From: M3007 sp044350425
Lineage (GTDB): Bacteria; Bacteroidota; Bacteroidia; Chitinophagales; Saprospiraceae
Direction of reading: 5' to 3'
Assembly (NCBI GenBank): GCA_044350425.1
Contig: JBILHS010000001.1
Coordinates: forward strand, 1-64,000
Length of the DNA: 64,000 nucleotides
Under the pieces are notes generated by a model. It did no database searches and was not told the origin of the DNA. It worked only from the letters and a program-made list of their open reading frames with translations. Shown piece after piece: positions 33,737 through 41,930 of this stretch. The position numbers were made by a program, and so were the translations under genes. Each line of letters starts with the position of its first letter. The first letter of the stretch is position 1.

Positions 33737-34771
33737 ATGAGAACTTTCTACGCAGTACTCGCCACCTTATTTTGCATTTCCCCTTTGTTGGGACAAAGCA
33801 GCGGCCAGGCCCCTGACACCCTTTTGCAGCATTCTTTTGAAGGGATCCTGGACCCTGCTGACACCATGCTGAATATCCCTACCGGGGATGATTTGCACTG
33901 GATAAACTACGATCAGGACAACAAAGTGGGTCTTTGTGTGAGCAATGGGCAGACCCCAAAGGGTTGGTATTGGGAAAGTGATCTGGGGTTTAGCGACCCT
34001 AATATGGCGGACAATTACGCTTTCACGAGTTGCTCTTACCTTCAATCATCCAACCCTCAAAATCGGAATTGGCTGATTACCAGTCCGGTCCATATTCCGG
34101 ACGACACCTATTGGCTGGGCTGGCGTTCGCTGTCTTATTATGGTCCGGATTTTATGGACGGTTATCGGGTGCTGGTTTCAACCACCACAAACTTTCCTGA
34201 GGCATTTACAGATACCTTGTTTAGCGCAGCACAGACGGTTGCCAGGTTTCAGGTCGGGTCGCTTGACCTGAATGATTATGTATTTTCGAACGGGTACATC
34301 CACGCAAATGGTTATACCGATGCTGATTACTTTTTTATTGATTTTGAAGGAAACGACCCGTTTTATCACGGCAAATTAGAGCCGCACAGCGTGAATTTGT
34401 CCAAATATGCCGGCCAGACGATCTACATCGCTTATCTGCACGATTCGTTCGATGATTTTCAGCTACAGGTAGACGACATTTTAGTTTCCAACCCCATGGT
34501 ATCCACCTCGGTGCCCTCAGATCTGCTTTTCTTCAATGTATTTCCAAATCCGGTGCGCGATTTCGCCTATTTAAACTGGAAGACTAGGTTACCACAGTTC
34601 GGACGTTTGAGCGTGGTGGATCCTTCCGGCAAAATCGTTTTTGAGAAAAATTTCAATACCCGCGTGGAGGGTCAGATCTACCTGGATGCTCAGGGATATG
34701 CGCCTGGGATTTATTACTGCAGGCTGGAAACTGCTTCAGGAATGGTCACCCGGAAGCTGATAAAAATTTAA
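33737..34771 (+). CDS. secreted choice-of-anchor J domain protein with T9SS sorting domain
   Basis: About 344 residues from ATG 33737 (MRTFYAVLATLFCISPLLGQ), a signal peptide cut after GQ. The main domain (about 30-260) has the cleaved-adhesin/choice-of-anchor J pattern: FEGILDPADTMLNIPTGDDL, NRNWLITSPVHIPDDTYWLG and YAGQTIYIAYLHDSFDDFQLQVDDI. These are jelly-roll modules for carbohydrate or surface binding. The last 75 residues (FFNVFPNPVRDFAYLNW, YAPGIYYCRL, VTRKLIKI) form a type A T9SS sorting domain. It is convergent with the mfd fragment, 16 bp apart. Confidence 0.85.
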   Translation: MRTFYAVLATLFCISPLLGQSSGQAPDTLLQHSFEGILDPADTMLNIPTGDDLHWINYDQDNKVGLCVSNGQTPKGWYWESDLGFSDPNMADNYAFTSCSYLQSSNPQNRNWLITSPVHIPDDTYWLGWRSLSYYGPDFMDGYRVLVSTTTNFPEAFTDTLFSAAQTVARFQVGSLDLNDYVFSNGYIHANGYTDADYFFIDFEGNDPFYHGKLEPHSVNLSKYAGQTIYIAYLHDSFDDFQLQVDDILVSNPMVSTSVPSDLLFFNVFPNPVRDFAYLNWKTRLPQFGRLSVVDPSGKIVFEKNFNTRVEGQIYLDAQGYAPGIYYCRLETASGMVTRKLIKI

Positions 34772-34787
34772 AGCTTGCTTGTTCTCG

Positions 34788-35771
34788 TTACTTACCATCC
34801 AGCCAAATGATGGCCCTTTCTGCAATGTCATCTGTGACTTCAGCAGGGTACAGGAATGCCCGATCCCGGAATAATTCGCGCAATTCGGCAGAATCTAATG
34901 CGGTGAGTTTGGAAGCAAATTGCTCGGCTCTTTCGAAGCAATATTGAAGTCGATCCAGTAGAAATTGATTGTCTTTGATCCAAATGACCGTATTGGCGGG
35001 TAAAATCCGGAACAGAGACACTTTTTGATCCTGCCGGAATCGGGTGCTCAGGTTGGGTACGATACTCAGGGAAGTAAGATTTCGCTGCGAAAGCTGGGTG
35101 GTGGGGTCGAAGGTTCGAATGGTTTCCACTTCATCGTCAAAAAGTTCGATCCGATAGGGCAGCTCATTCCCGAATGAAAAAAGGTCAATGATGCCACCCC
35201 GGATGGAAAACTGCCCGGGTTCGAATACAAAATCGGCTCGTTCAAATCCATATTCCACCAGCACCTGGATGACAAAATCAGCATCCAGCTTTTCTCCTTT
35301 TTTAACTTCAATCCGACTTTGATTAAGGACTTCTGGCTTGACCACCTTTTCAAACAAGGCTTCGGGATAGGTCACAATGACTCCAACCTCCTCAGAAAAA
35401 CCGCTTATTGAGGTCATTTTGCTGATTACCTCCGAGCGTTGCAGCATCTGCGTTGGATTCAGATCATCGAAAAAGGCGGGACGCTTGAATGAATCCGGAA
35501 AAAAATAGACTGGCTGACCTGACAAGAGTCCTTCGAGATCATTTTGCCGATAGGCAGCTTCTTCTTTTGAGTTCGCTACAAAAAGGTGACAGCTGTTTTG
35601 GGTCGACTTTTGAATATTGACAGCCGCAGCCACAATAAATGACTCCTGCGCACCCGTAAGCCCCGTAAGCCTGATCCGCGCTGAAGCAGCCTGAGTGCCC
35701 AGGGATTGAGAAATCTTAAGTACAGCCGGGTGTTTGTGGTATGCGGCGAGGAGGTGGGAGAGGTTGCTCAT
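34788..35771 (-). CDS. mfd: N-terminal third of transcription-repair coupling factor Mfd (truncated)
   Basis: 327 residues from ATG 35771 (MSNLSHLLAAYHKHPAVLKI). It contains the UvrB-homology region of Mfd: AQESFIVAAAVNIQ, ANSKEEAAYRQNDLEGLL, YFFPDSFKRPAFFDDLNPTQ, FVFEPGQFSIRGGIIDLFSF and YRIELFDDEVETIRTFDP. It then stops at AIIWLDGK. Full-length Mfd is about 1100 residues; the RNA-polymerase-interacting domain, the RecG-like helicase and the C-terminal domain are missing. No continuation exists downstream in any frame, because an intact convergent gene follows after 16 bp. Either the gene is a relic, with a full copy elsewhere, or the fragment is retained as a UvrA-binding module. I class it as CDS because the frame itself is undamaged. 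Confidence 0.8.
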   Translation of the reverse strand: MSNLSHLLAAYHKHPAVLKISQSLGTQAASARIRLTGLTGAQESFIVAAAVNIQKSTQNSCHLFVANSKEEAAYRQNDLEGLLSGQPVYFFPDSFKRPAFFDDLNPTQMLQRSEVISKMTSISGFSEEVGVIVTYPEALFEKVVKPEVLNQSRIEVKKGEKLDADFVIQVLVEYGFERADFVFEPGQFSIRGGIIDLFSFGNELPYRIELFDDEVETIRTFDPTTQLSQRNLTSLSIVPNLSTRFRQDQKVSLFRILPANTVIWIKDNQFLLDRLQYCFERAEQFASKLTALDSAELRELFRDRAFLYPAEVTDDIAERAIIWLDGK

Positions 35772-35793
35772 AAATGGGCGGCAAAGGTAGCTG

Positions 35794-36312
35794 CTAAAGG
35801 TCACTCTTTACGAGCCAAAACTCAGCACTGGTACCGTCTGCGGTCTCCCGGGGGCCCATGTATCTGAACCCACCTTTCACGAGCACGCGTTGGGAAGCCG
35901 CATTTTCCGGATGGGTGAATGCGACCAGATGTTTCGCAGGCGACCTGCCAAAGCAATATTGACTCAGGGGCGGCACTAATTCACTGGCCAATCCTTTTCC
36001 CCAGCACTCAGGCGCCAGAATATATCCGATCTCATACTCATTACTTGCCGGATCGTAAGCAACCTGACGGGCAACACAAAACCCCGAAAAGCTGCAAGTA
36101 TCCTTCATTTCCACGACAAAAGTGCCCAAGCCGGGGCATTGGGCTGCATAGTTTGACCAAAGTGCCATTCGATCCTTTGCTTGTTGCACTTCCGTGTAGG
36201 GCGCTCGGACATAACGCATGGTCTCCGGGTCGCTCAACAACCGATACAGTTCAGAAAAATCTGAGTCCTCCAAGGGTCTGACAGACAGGCGAGTGGTCTC
36301 AAAGAGGGTCAT
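35794..36312 (-). CDS. GNAT N-acetyltransferase (RimJ/RimL-like)
   Basis: 172 residues with RimJ/RimL-type GNAT features: ETTRLSVRPLEDSDFSELY at the N-terminus, EIGYILAPECWGKGLASELV containing the acetyl-CoA-binding Q/RxxGxG/A-like loop (WGKGLA), and HPENAASQRVLVKGGFRYMG near the end. It transfers acetyl groups to an amine of unknown identity, for example a protein N-terminus or small molecule. It lies 17 bp downstream of accD on the same strand and 22 bp before the mfd fragment, so accD, this gene and mfd could be co-transcribed. Confidence 0.88.
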   Translation of the reverse strand: MTLFETTRLSVRPLEDSDFSELYRLLSDPETMRYVRAPYTEVQQAKDRMALWSNYAAQCPGLGTFVVEMKDTCSFSGFCVARQVAYDPASNEYEIGYILAPECWGKGLASELVPPLSQYCFGRSPAKHLVAFTHPENAASQRVLVKGGFRYMGPRETADGTSAEFWLVKSDL

Positions 36313-36329
36313 TTGAAGTCAGCGCTGGA

Positions 36330-37175
36330 TTATTTATTAAAAAACGCCAATAGGTCACTCATAGTTTCTTTCAAATCTTTGCGATTGACCACCAGGTCCA
36401 CAAATCCGTTTTCCAACAAAAATTCGGAGGTCTGGAATCCTTCAGGAAGATCTCTTTTAATGGTTTCACGAATTACCCGCGGGCCTGCAAAGCCAATGAG
36501 TGCATCCGGTTCAGCCAGATGCACATCACCCAACATGGCAAAAGATGCGGTCACCCCACCAGTGGTCGGGTCGGTCATCAGTGAAAAATAAGGGAGTTTG
36601 GCCTTGGCCAGCAGCGTAAGCTTTGCGCTGGTTTTTGCCATTTGCATCAGGGAGAACGCACTCTCCATCATACGGGCGCCCCCGGTTCTGGAAATGATCA
36701 TCAGCGGGCTCTTCACTTCCAGGCAATAATCTATGGCCAGGGAAATTTTCTCCCCCACCACAGCCCCCATGGAGCCCCCAATAAACTTGAATTCCATGGC
36801 TGCAATGACTAGTTTATGTCCGTTTACGTTGCCGGCGCCAATGGTAAGGGCATCGTTCAGACCAGTCTTTTTCCGGCTGTCCTCGAGGCGTTTATCATAG
36901 GGCTTCAGGTCAGTAAAATGGAGAAAGTCAACCGATATGAGGTCGTCATGCAGGGTGATATAATCCTGATTATCAAAGAGTATACCAAAATATTCCTCTG
37001 AGCCAATCGCGGTGTGATAATCACACTTCGGGCATTTGTAATAGTTGTCGTGGAGTTGCTTGGTGGTGCTGGTCTCCTTGCATTTTTTGCACTGGAACCA
37101 AATGCCTTCAGGCACATCTTTTTTGGACTTGGTGGCAGTGGTAATACCCTCGCGTAAGCGTTTGTACCAACTCAT
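36330..37175 (-). CDS. accD: acetyl-CoA carboxylase carboxyltransferase subunit beta
   Basis: 281 residues from ATG 37175 (MSWYKRLREGI). The N-terminal zinc ribbon has four Cys (WFQCKKCKET and YYKCPKCDYH). The carboxyltransferase domain shows EFKFIGGSMGAVVGEKI, ISRTGGARMMESAFSLMQMA, LMTDPTTGGVTASFAMLGD and AEPDALIGFAGPRVIRETI, all typical of AccD. With AccA, AccB and AccC it makes malonyl-CoA for fatty acid synthesis. Length and domain content are normal. It precedes the GNAT gene. Confidence 0.96.
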   Translation of the reverse strand: MSWYKRLREGITTATKSKKDVPEGIWFQCKKCKETSTTKQLHDNYYKCPKCDYHTAIGSEEYFGILFDNQDYITLHDDLISVDFLHFTDLKPYDKRLEDSRKKTGLNDALTIGAGNVNGHKLVIAAMEFKFIGGSMGAVVGEKISLAIDYCLEVKSPLMIISRTGGARMMESAFSLMQMAKTSAKLTLLAKAKLPYFSLMTDPTTGGVTASFAMLGDVHLAEPDALIGFAGPRVIRETIKRDLPEGFQTSEFLLENGFVDLVVNRKDLKETMSDLLAFFNK

Positions 37176-37322
37176 AGGACGGATGTTTGATTGACTGTTG
37201 CAGGTCGTTTGGGCGGGCAAAGATAGACAAGGACCATTGCGTATAACTAAAAACTGAAAAATCGTTTTTAAGGGATATACAAATGAATGCTTCGATGTAT
37301 CTTACTACAAAATTATAGCCCT

Positions 37323-37808
37323 ATGAATCAATCTTTACTGCTATTCCTCCTTCCCAACTTGCTGCTGGCTTTTGTTTCCAAGGGGGCCCCACTCTAGATT
37401 TTGTAATATGTACCAATGAATTTTCGTCAGGGAATGCGATTCAAGCAGCCGTTTTATCTTCCTCAGATTGCGTCGATTTTCAGTTTGTATCGCCTTGCCT
37501 TGGGAATATTGCTTCAGGAACCTTTCCAATAAATTCCGCCACCGCTATTCAAGCGCCACAAGGCCAAACCATTACCTGCAACCACCCTACGCTGTTGCTA
37601 CAGGCTCAGAATGTCCCTAATGTGGCACCTTTGGAAAAACCTGGGGGGCGACACACTCGGCACGGGAAATTCCATTCCAGTAAGTACACCCGGGCTTTAT
37701 TTCCATGAAGTAAAATCTCCGATTGCCGGAGTCAACTGTTCCGCACAGGCAAAAATGCTCATTAAACAGAACAACACCCCACCACCAGTAACCGCCATGG
37801 GTAACTAG
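37323..37808 (+). pseudogene. decayed secreted-protein gene (frameshifted fragment)
   Basis: A plausible signal peptide (MNQSLLLFLLPNLLLAFVSK, ATG 37323) runs into a stop at 37395. An overlapping frame from about 37390 carries DFVICTNEFSSGNAIQ, CVDFQFVSPCLGNIASGTFP, and ITCNHPTLLLQAQNVPNVAP. A third frame continues KNLGGDTLGTGNSIPVSTPG, YFHEVKSPIAGVNCSAQAKM, to NNTPPPVTAMGN before TAG at 37808. Joined, these resemble the beta-sandwich repeats of large T9SS-secreted proteins. At least two frameshifts separate them and the C-terminal remainder is gone. Its stop codon shares the palindrome CTAG with the stop of the convergent DUF1501 gene. Confidence 0.6.
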
Positions 37809-39373
37809 ATTACAACCAACTGCTTCGTCACCTTCGAACCATTCACCTTCACCTGATAAAAGTAATTCCCCGGACGAAGGTCGCCGCGACTATAGGTTAC
37901 CCGGTGGGTGCCGGAAGGATAATTGCCTTCTGCCACGATCTGTAAAACACGCCCACTCAGATCCAGAAGCGAGATCACAACATAACCACCCTCTGATGTA
38001 AAGTTGAATGTGGTGGCACCATGAAACGGATTGGGATAGTTGCCCACATTCATCACGTCCGGTTGATGCAGCACCTGGGTGCCTGATTGCCCGGCTTTGA
38101 AAATCGGCAGGATCGGAAAGGATTGTCCCAGAATGCTTTCCGGGTTTGCGATGCCAAACCAGTCCTTCAAAGCACTGGCATAGATCGACCTGAAATCATG
38201 TTGCATGGGTACATCATAGGAGACGAGCGGGTTGTTGGAGATTACAGGATTATCCCCAATAATGCCGGGTATCACCTCTTTACCGAAAACAAACAAAGGC
38301 GCTGCGGCTCCATGATCTGTACCAATACTGGCATTAGAACCAATGGTCCGGCCAAATTCTGAGAAGGTCATTCCCGCCACACGGTCATCTACCCCCAAAA
38401 GTTTCAGGTCGTTCTGGAATGCACCCACCGCATCGGACAGCGTGCGAAGCAGATTGGCGTGTGCACCTTCTGCATTTCCGAAAGTACCATCTACCTGCTC
38501 GCTATGCGTGTCAAAGCCTTCCAAAGAGACAATATAAATGGGCGTTTTCAGGCCCCCACTGACCAGTTGAGCAACGATACGGAGTTGATCTGCCAGGCGG
38601 TTGTTTTGCGGATAAGGCGCTAAATTCTGTCCATTGTCTGCGGCATCTTTTACGGTTTGGTAATAAACCTGAGCCTGCTGGGTCACTAATCTTATAAATT
38701 CCAGTTCTTGTCCATAGGGCGAATTAGGCGCAGGCTCCGGAATGTCGCTTACAAACTGATAAAAAGCATCCGGGTCTGAAATTCCCATGCCCATTGGAAC
38801 GGTGTTGCCCATTAAAGCAAGGGAGACCACAGCACCGATCTGGATCGCTAATGGATCCGGATTATCAATATTAGGGTAACCATCAGGAAACAAGGGATGC
38901 TGGCTTTGAAGATAGCGCCCAGCCCAACCTGTTTCCAGAAACTGGTCCGAATCAGCCCCTGACATCCAAATATCGGTAGACCTGAAGTGAGAGTAGTCCT
39001 GATTGGGGTAACCCACGTTTTGCACTACCGACACCTGCCCATCATTGTACATATTACGAAGGGCGGTCATGCTGGGGTGCAAGCCATTTTTAACCGTACC
39101 GTTCAGGTTTAAAATCTGATTTTCCTGGATCAGGACATTGGCGCGCTTGGCGGCCAGGTTGTCATATTGATCCAGCGGAATGAAGGTATTCAGGCCATCG
39201 TTGCCGCCATTCAATTGAATAAGTACCAGCACACGATCCTGCGGATTTCCGCCCTCAGCCAAAGCACGGAGAAATGGCACCTGAGCCATCGGATTCAAGG
39301 CATGACCCTGGTGTTGAAAAGTGGCCCATGCAGCCGCTAGGCCTGTATTGCGGAGAAAACTTCTTCTTTTCAT
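37805..39373 (-). CDS. secreted DUF1501 protein with T9SS sorting domain
   Basis: 522 residues. The N-terminus MKRRSFLRNTGLAAAW is a Tat-type signal (RRSFLR). The DUF1501 domain follows (VLIQLNGGNDGLNTFIPL, YPNQDYSHFRSTDIWMSG, GMTFSEFGRTIGSNASIGTD, HGAAAPLFVFG), a sulfatase/phosphatase-superfamily fold of unknown substrate. The last 75 residues (NVGNYPNPFHGATTFNF, LRPGNYFYQVKV, KVTKQLVVI) are a type A T9SS sorting domain. It is paired with the DUF1800 gene 110 bp upstream on the same strand, an arrangement conserved across many bacteria, so the two likely work together at the cell surface. Confidence 0.92.
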   Translation of the reverse strand: MKRRSFLRNTGLAAAWATFQHQGHALNPMAQVPFLRALAEGGNPQDRVLVLIQLNGGNDGLNTFIPLDQYDNLAAKRANVLIQENQILNLNGTVKNGLHPSMTALRNMYNDGQVSVVQNVGYPNQDYSHFRSTDIWMSGADSDQFLETGWAGRYLQSQHPLFPDGYPNIDNPDPLAIQIGAVVSLALMGNTVPMGMGISDPDAFYQFVSDIPEPAPNSPYGQELEFIRLVTQQAQVYYQTVKDAADNGQNLAPYPQNNRLADQLRIVAQLVSGGLKTPIYIVSLEGFDTHSEQVDGTFGNAEGAHANLLRTLSDAVGAFQNDLKLLGVDDRVAGMTFSEFGRTIGSNASIGTDHGAAAPLFVFGKEVIPGIIGDNPVISNNPLVSYDVPMQHDFRSIYASALKDWFGIANPESILGQSFPILPIFKAGQSGTQVLHQPDVMNVGNYPNPFHGATTFNFTSEGGYVVISLLDLSGRVLQIVAEGNYPSGTHRVTYSRGDLRPGNYFYQVKVNGSKVTKQLVVI

Positions 39374-39483
39374 TTCAATGGGTGGATGAGCGAATGAGTG
39401 AATGAGTGAGTATCATCACTAGGCGGACTCGTTGGTTTAAGCGCTGGTGATCGAATCACCAAATCCCCAGTTAACCAAATCCC

Positions 39484-41355
39484 CTAAATCAACTGATATT
39501 CAGCCAAATTCATCACATATTTGTGCAGGCTTGCCAATCTGAACCATACGGTCTGATAAGCCATGGGATCAAAAGGATTGTTGATATGCGCGTTCCAGGC
39601 ATCCGTCCAGTAATGGTCGCTGGTCTGACCAGAAAGCAGGATACTTTTGAGAAAAGTCTTTTTCAGCACTGAAATGGGCATTGGGAACGTGATGGACAAT
39701 ATATCATCGATCAATGCATTTGGATCTTCGGGATTGGAAAACTGCCCGGCGAATGCGATGTGGTCAATGATCAGCTTATCCGTGCCTACATTGACTCCTA
39801 CAAATGATAATACATCCGTCAAAACGTTCCGGTTTCGAATGGTATCGCTGCTGATCCAGTTACGATAGTAATTGGGAGACTGCCGATAAGCCTGCCATCC
39901 CGCAACATTGGGCGGATCCCCCGGAAGCATCTGCAGGGCTCCGCAAAAATAGTTTAGGCTCAGCCGCAGAAAGTACTGATTATAAAGGGTTGGACTCAGC
40001 AAACTCAGGTTGAAATTGCGTAAAACACCAATGGTCAGGTCCAGCGGGTTTTTGATCTGACAGCCCTTATTCACAGCATCAAAAAAGTGCTCGCTCAAAA
40101 GCAGGGTCCGCATGACCGGCAGGATCTCATAGTTATTGTCCCTGAATACCTGTGCCAGGGGCACGATCACCTCGTTTTCTACTGCTGCGTCAATTTTGTA
40201 ATAAATAAAGAACCGATAGATCTCGCGGCAAATGAATAAGGACACCTCCTCTTTCTGGAAGATCATATTCAGCATTGCATCCAACTCTGCATTTCCATCG
40301 TCATCTCCTGGCAAAATGGTATTGTAAAAAGCTGAAAATACTTTAGGTCCAGCATCATGCAAGTTCATGCGAAAAACCGTATCACCATTAGCATCAAGCC
40401 CCCAACCCGTCAATACCCGTGCTGCCACTAACACATCGTCTTCAGAATAGGTATTGGCTGATTCCTTGCCTACTGTGAAAAGCTCCTGCAATTCGCGGGC
40501 ATAATTTTCATCAGGTGCCGACTTAACATTCAGGTAGCCGTTTAGAAATCTGAGCATAAGCGGATCCAGGGTTACCGCTTTTACAAATGCTTTAAAATTA
40601 CCCAGGGCATTGGCCCGAAGCATCTGATTGTGCTTATAAACAGGCCTCCCAAAAAAAACTGCATCACTTTTAGTCGCAAAGTGATTGTGCCAGAACAAGG
40701 TCATTTTCTCCTGAATATTGGCGTCCCCATCAACCATGCGGTTGATCCACCAGCCACGCCAGCTTTCAATCCGGAACCCTTCGGCGTTTACATCGTAAGG
40801 AGCATTCACCCAAGTGGTTCCGGATGGCACCTCGGGATCCATGTATGGATTTTGATTGTTTGGAAGGGTGTTATAATTATTGATCGGAGGAGCTGGAGGT
40901 GTAGTCGGCACATTAAGCACCGCATCAACGGCTGCCGCTGCATTTCCAAGCGCAAGCATTTGGTCCAGATGCGCCTTTTTAAGACCAAAAGTGGTGCGGC
41001 GGAGCAGGTGTGCTGCTTCTGCTTTTGTCCAGGGACCCTGATAGGGGTTTAGGCCACCTTGGAGTGTAAGTTCCTGGGCAAAAGAAAAATCAGTTGTCGC
41101 CTGGTTCGATGTTCCTGCACGGGCTGAAGCTTGGGTGAATAAATCAGGAATATGTTCAATTTTGACACTTATTTCCGATGGCGTTGAGGAACCCGCCTTC
41201 GCTGAAGCGCCAAGACCCTGGGGCGTTGAGGAGCCCGCCTTCGCTGACGCGGAAAGACCCAGGGTCGTTGAGGAACCCGCCTTCGCTGAAGCTTCGGCGG
41301 GTAAAGGCGCTATTTTTTTAAAAAATCGTCTGCGGGAAAGTTTGAGATCGCCCAT
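39484..41355 (-). CDS. DUF1800 protein with tandem 14-residue repeats after a Tat-like start
   Basis: 623 residues from ATG 41355 (MGDLKLSRRRFFKKIAPLPA). The DUF1800 domain covers about 115-620: WTKAEAAHLLRRTTFGLKKA, KMTLFWHNHFATKSDAVFFG, DENYARELQELFTVGKES, and DPPNVAGWQAYRQSPNYYRN. Homologues normally have a Tat signal whose hydrophobic segment follows RRxFL. Here the twin-Arg motif is followed instead by Ala/Gly/Ser-rich 14-residue repeats (AKAGSSTPQGLGAS) encoded by a 42-bp tandem repeat at 41183-41308. The hydrophobic core needed for export is therefore lost or replaced. A longer upstream frame to 41574 is probably not used. It pairs with the DUF1501 gene downstream. Confidence 0.87.
   Translation of the reverse strand: MGDLKLSRRRFFKKIAPLPAEASAKAGSSTTLGLSASAKAGSSTPQGLGASAKAGSSTPSEISVKIEHIPDLFTQASARAGTSNQATTDFSFAQELTLQGGLNPYQGPWTKAEAAHLLRRTTFGLKKAHLDQMLALGNAAAAVDAVLNVPTTPPAPPINNYNTLPNNQNPYMDPEVPSGTTWVNAPYDVNAEGFRIESWRGWWINRMVDGDANIQEKMTLFWHNHFATKSDAVFFGRPVYKHNQMLRANALGNFKAFVKAVTLDPLMLRFLNGYLNVKSAPDENYARELQELFTVGKESANTYSEDDVLVAARVLTGWGLDANGDTVFRMNLHDAGPKVFSAFYNTILPGDDDGNAELDAMLNMIFQKEEVSLFICREIYRFFIYYKIDAAVENEVIVPLAQVFRDNNYEILPVMRTLLLSEHFFDAVNKGCQIKNPLDLTIGVLRNFNLSLLSPTLYNQYFLRLSLNYFCGALQMLPGDPPNVAGWQAYRQSPNYYRNWISSDTIRNRNVLTDVLSFVGVNVGTDKLIIDHIAFAGQFSNPEDPNALIDDILSITFPMPISVLKKTFLKSILLSGQTSDHYWTDAWNAHINNPFDPMAYQTVWFRLASLHKYVMNLAEYQLI
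41183..41308. repeat. 42-bp in-frame tandem repeat inside the DUF1800 gene
   Basis: Three units begin at 41183, 41225 and 41267 with GTTGAGGAACCCGCCTTCGC (second unit GAGCCCGCC) and continue TGAAGCG-like. A degenerate trace follows near 41115 (CCTGCACGGGCTGAAGC). The 42-bp period keeps frame, giving 14-residue repeats. GCTGAAGCTTCGGCGGG at the end suggests a palindromic unit (AGCGAAGGCGGG) of the dispersed kind that inserts into coding sequence. Confidence 0.85.
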
Positions 41356-41670
41356 AAAAAGAGAGAAATAAGTGGGTGAAAAATATTTAAAAAACCAGTG
41401 CGAACCTAAGACGGGACAATATGCGAAAATGTTATTTTTTGGGGTGTTAAATTTTTGAATTAGGCAAGTTCCCAACAGGATCGTATTCTGTTCAAATACG
41501 ATCAGACGATAAGACTTATACCGGTGTTTTTGTGAAAAAATGATCGAAAAAACGCTATCTTTCCTGTGAATCATGTAATTCTTCTTTTGAATTCTGTAAT
41601 TTCTTTAAACCGGTCCGATTCCACCTTTGCACCGTGAGAATTCGTTCACTCCGTTTTAAAAATTACAATC
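41356..41670. other. 315-bp divergent intergenic region before the copper island
   Basis: No gene is seen. A perfect 9-bp stem with 7-base loop lies at 41479-41503 (GATCGTATT / AATACGATC), without a T-run, so it may be an operator or part of a 5' UTR. A promoter-like CCACCTTTGCA lies at 41621, about 50 bp before the lipoprotein start. The same CCACCTTTGCA string occurs at 46835, just before the MFS gene of the same island, so the two may be transcribed by the same sigma factor. Confidence 0.45.
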
Positions 41671-41916
41671 ATGAACTTATTACAACGAGTTACTTTGTCA
41701 CTGGCATTCATGGCTTCATTCGCATCTTGCCAGTCTTCTGCCGACCCAAAGCAAACCCTATCAGATACTGCGTCAAGAAAGGCAATCATGGAAACCATCG
41801 CCAATGACGCCAGTATGTCAAAGGAAATGCTGCAGGCCATGATGGATAGGATGCAGGAAATGAACGGCAATAAAATGGACATGAAAAAGATGGAGGGCAT
41901 GAATCACAAAATGTGA
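41671..41916 (+). CDS. small Met/Lys-rich lipoprotein next to the copper ATPase
   Basis: 81 residues. MNLLQRVTLSLAFMASFASC is a lipoprotein signal with lipobox FASC (Cys20). The mature part is short and helical and ends with a Met-rich tail (MLQAMMDRMQEMNGNKMDMK, then KMEGMNHKM) carrying about ten Met and one His. Methionine clusters bind Cu(I) in periplasmic copper proteins. The gene precedes the CPH-type ATPase by 14 bp, so they almost certainly share a transcript. A periplasmic copper-scavenging or chaperone role is inferred from composition and context. Confidence 0.75.
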   Translation: MNLLQRVTLSLAFMASFASCQSSADPKQTLSDTASRKAIMETIANDASMSKEMLQAMMDRMQEMNGNKMDMKKMEGMNHKM

Positions 41917-41930
41917 TTTTAAGTTAAACT

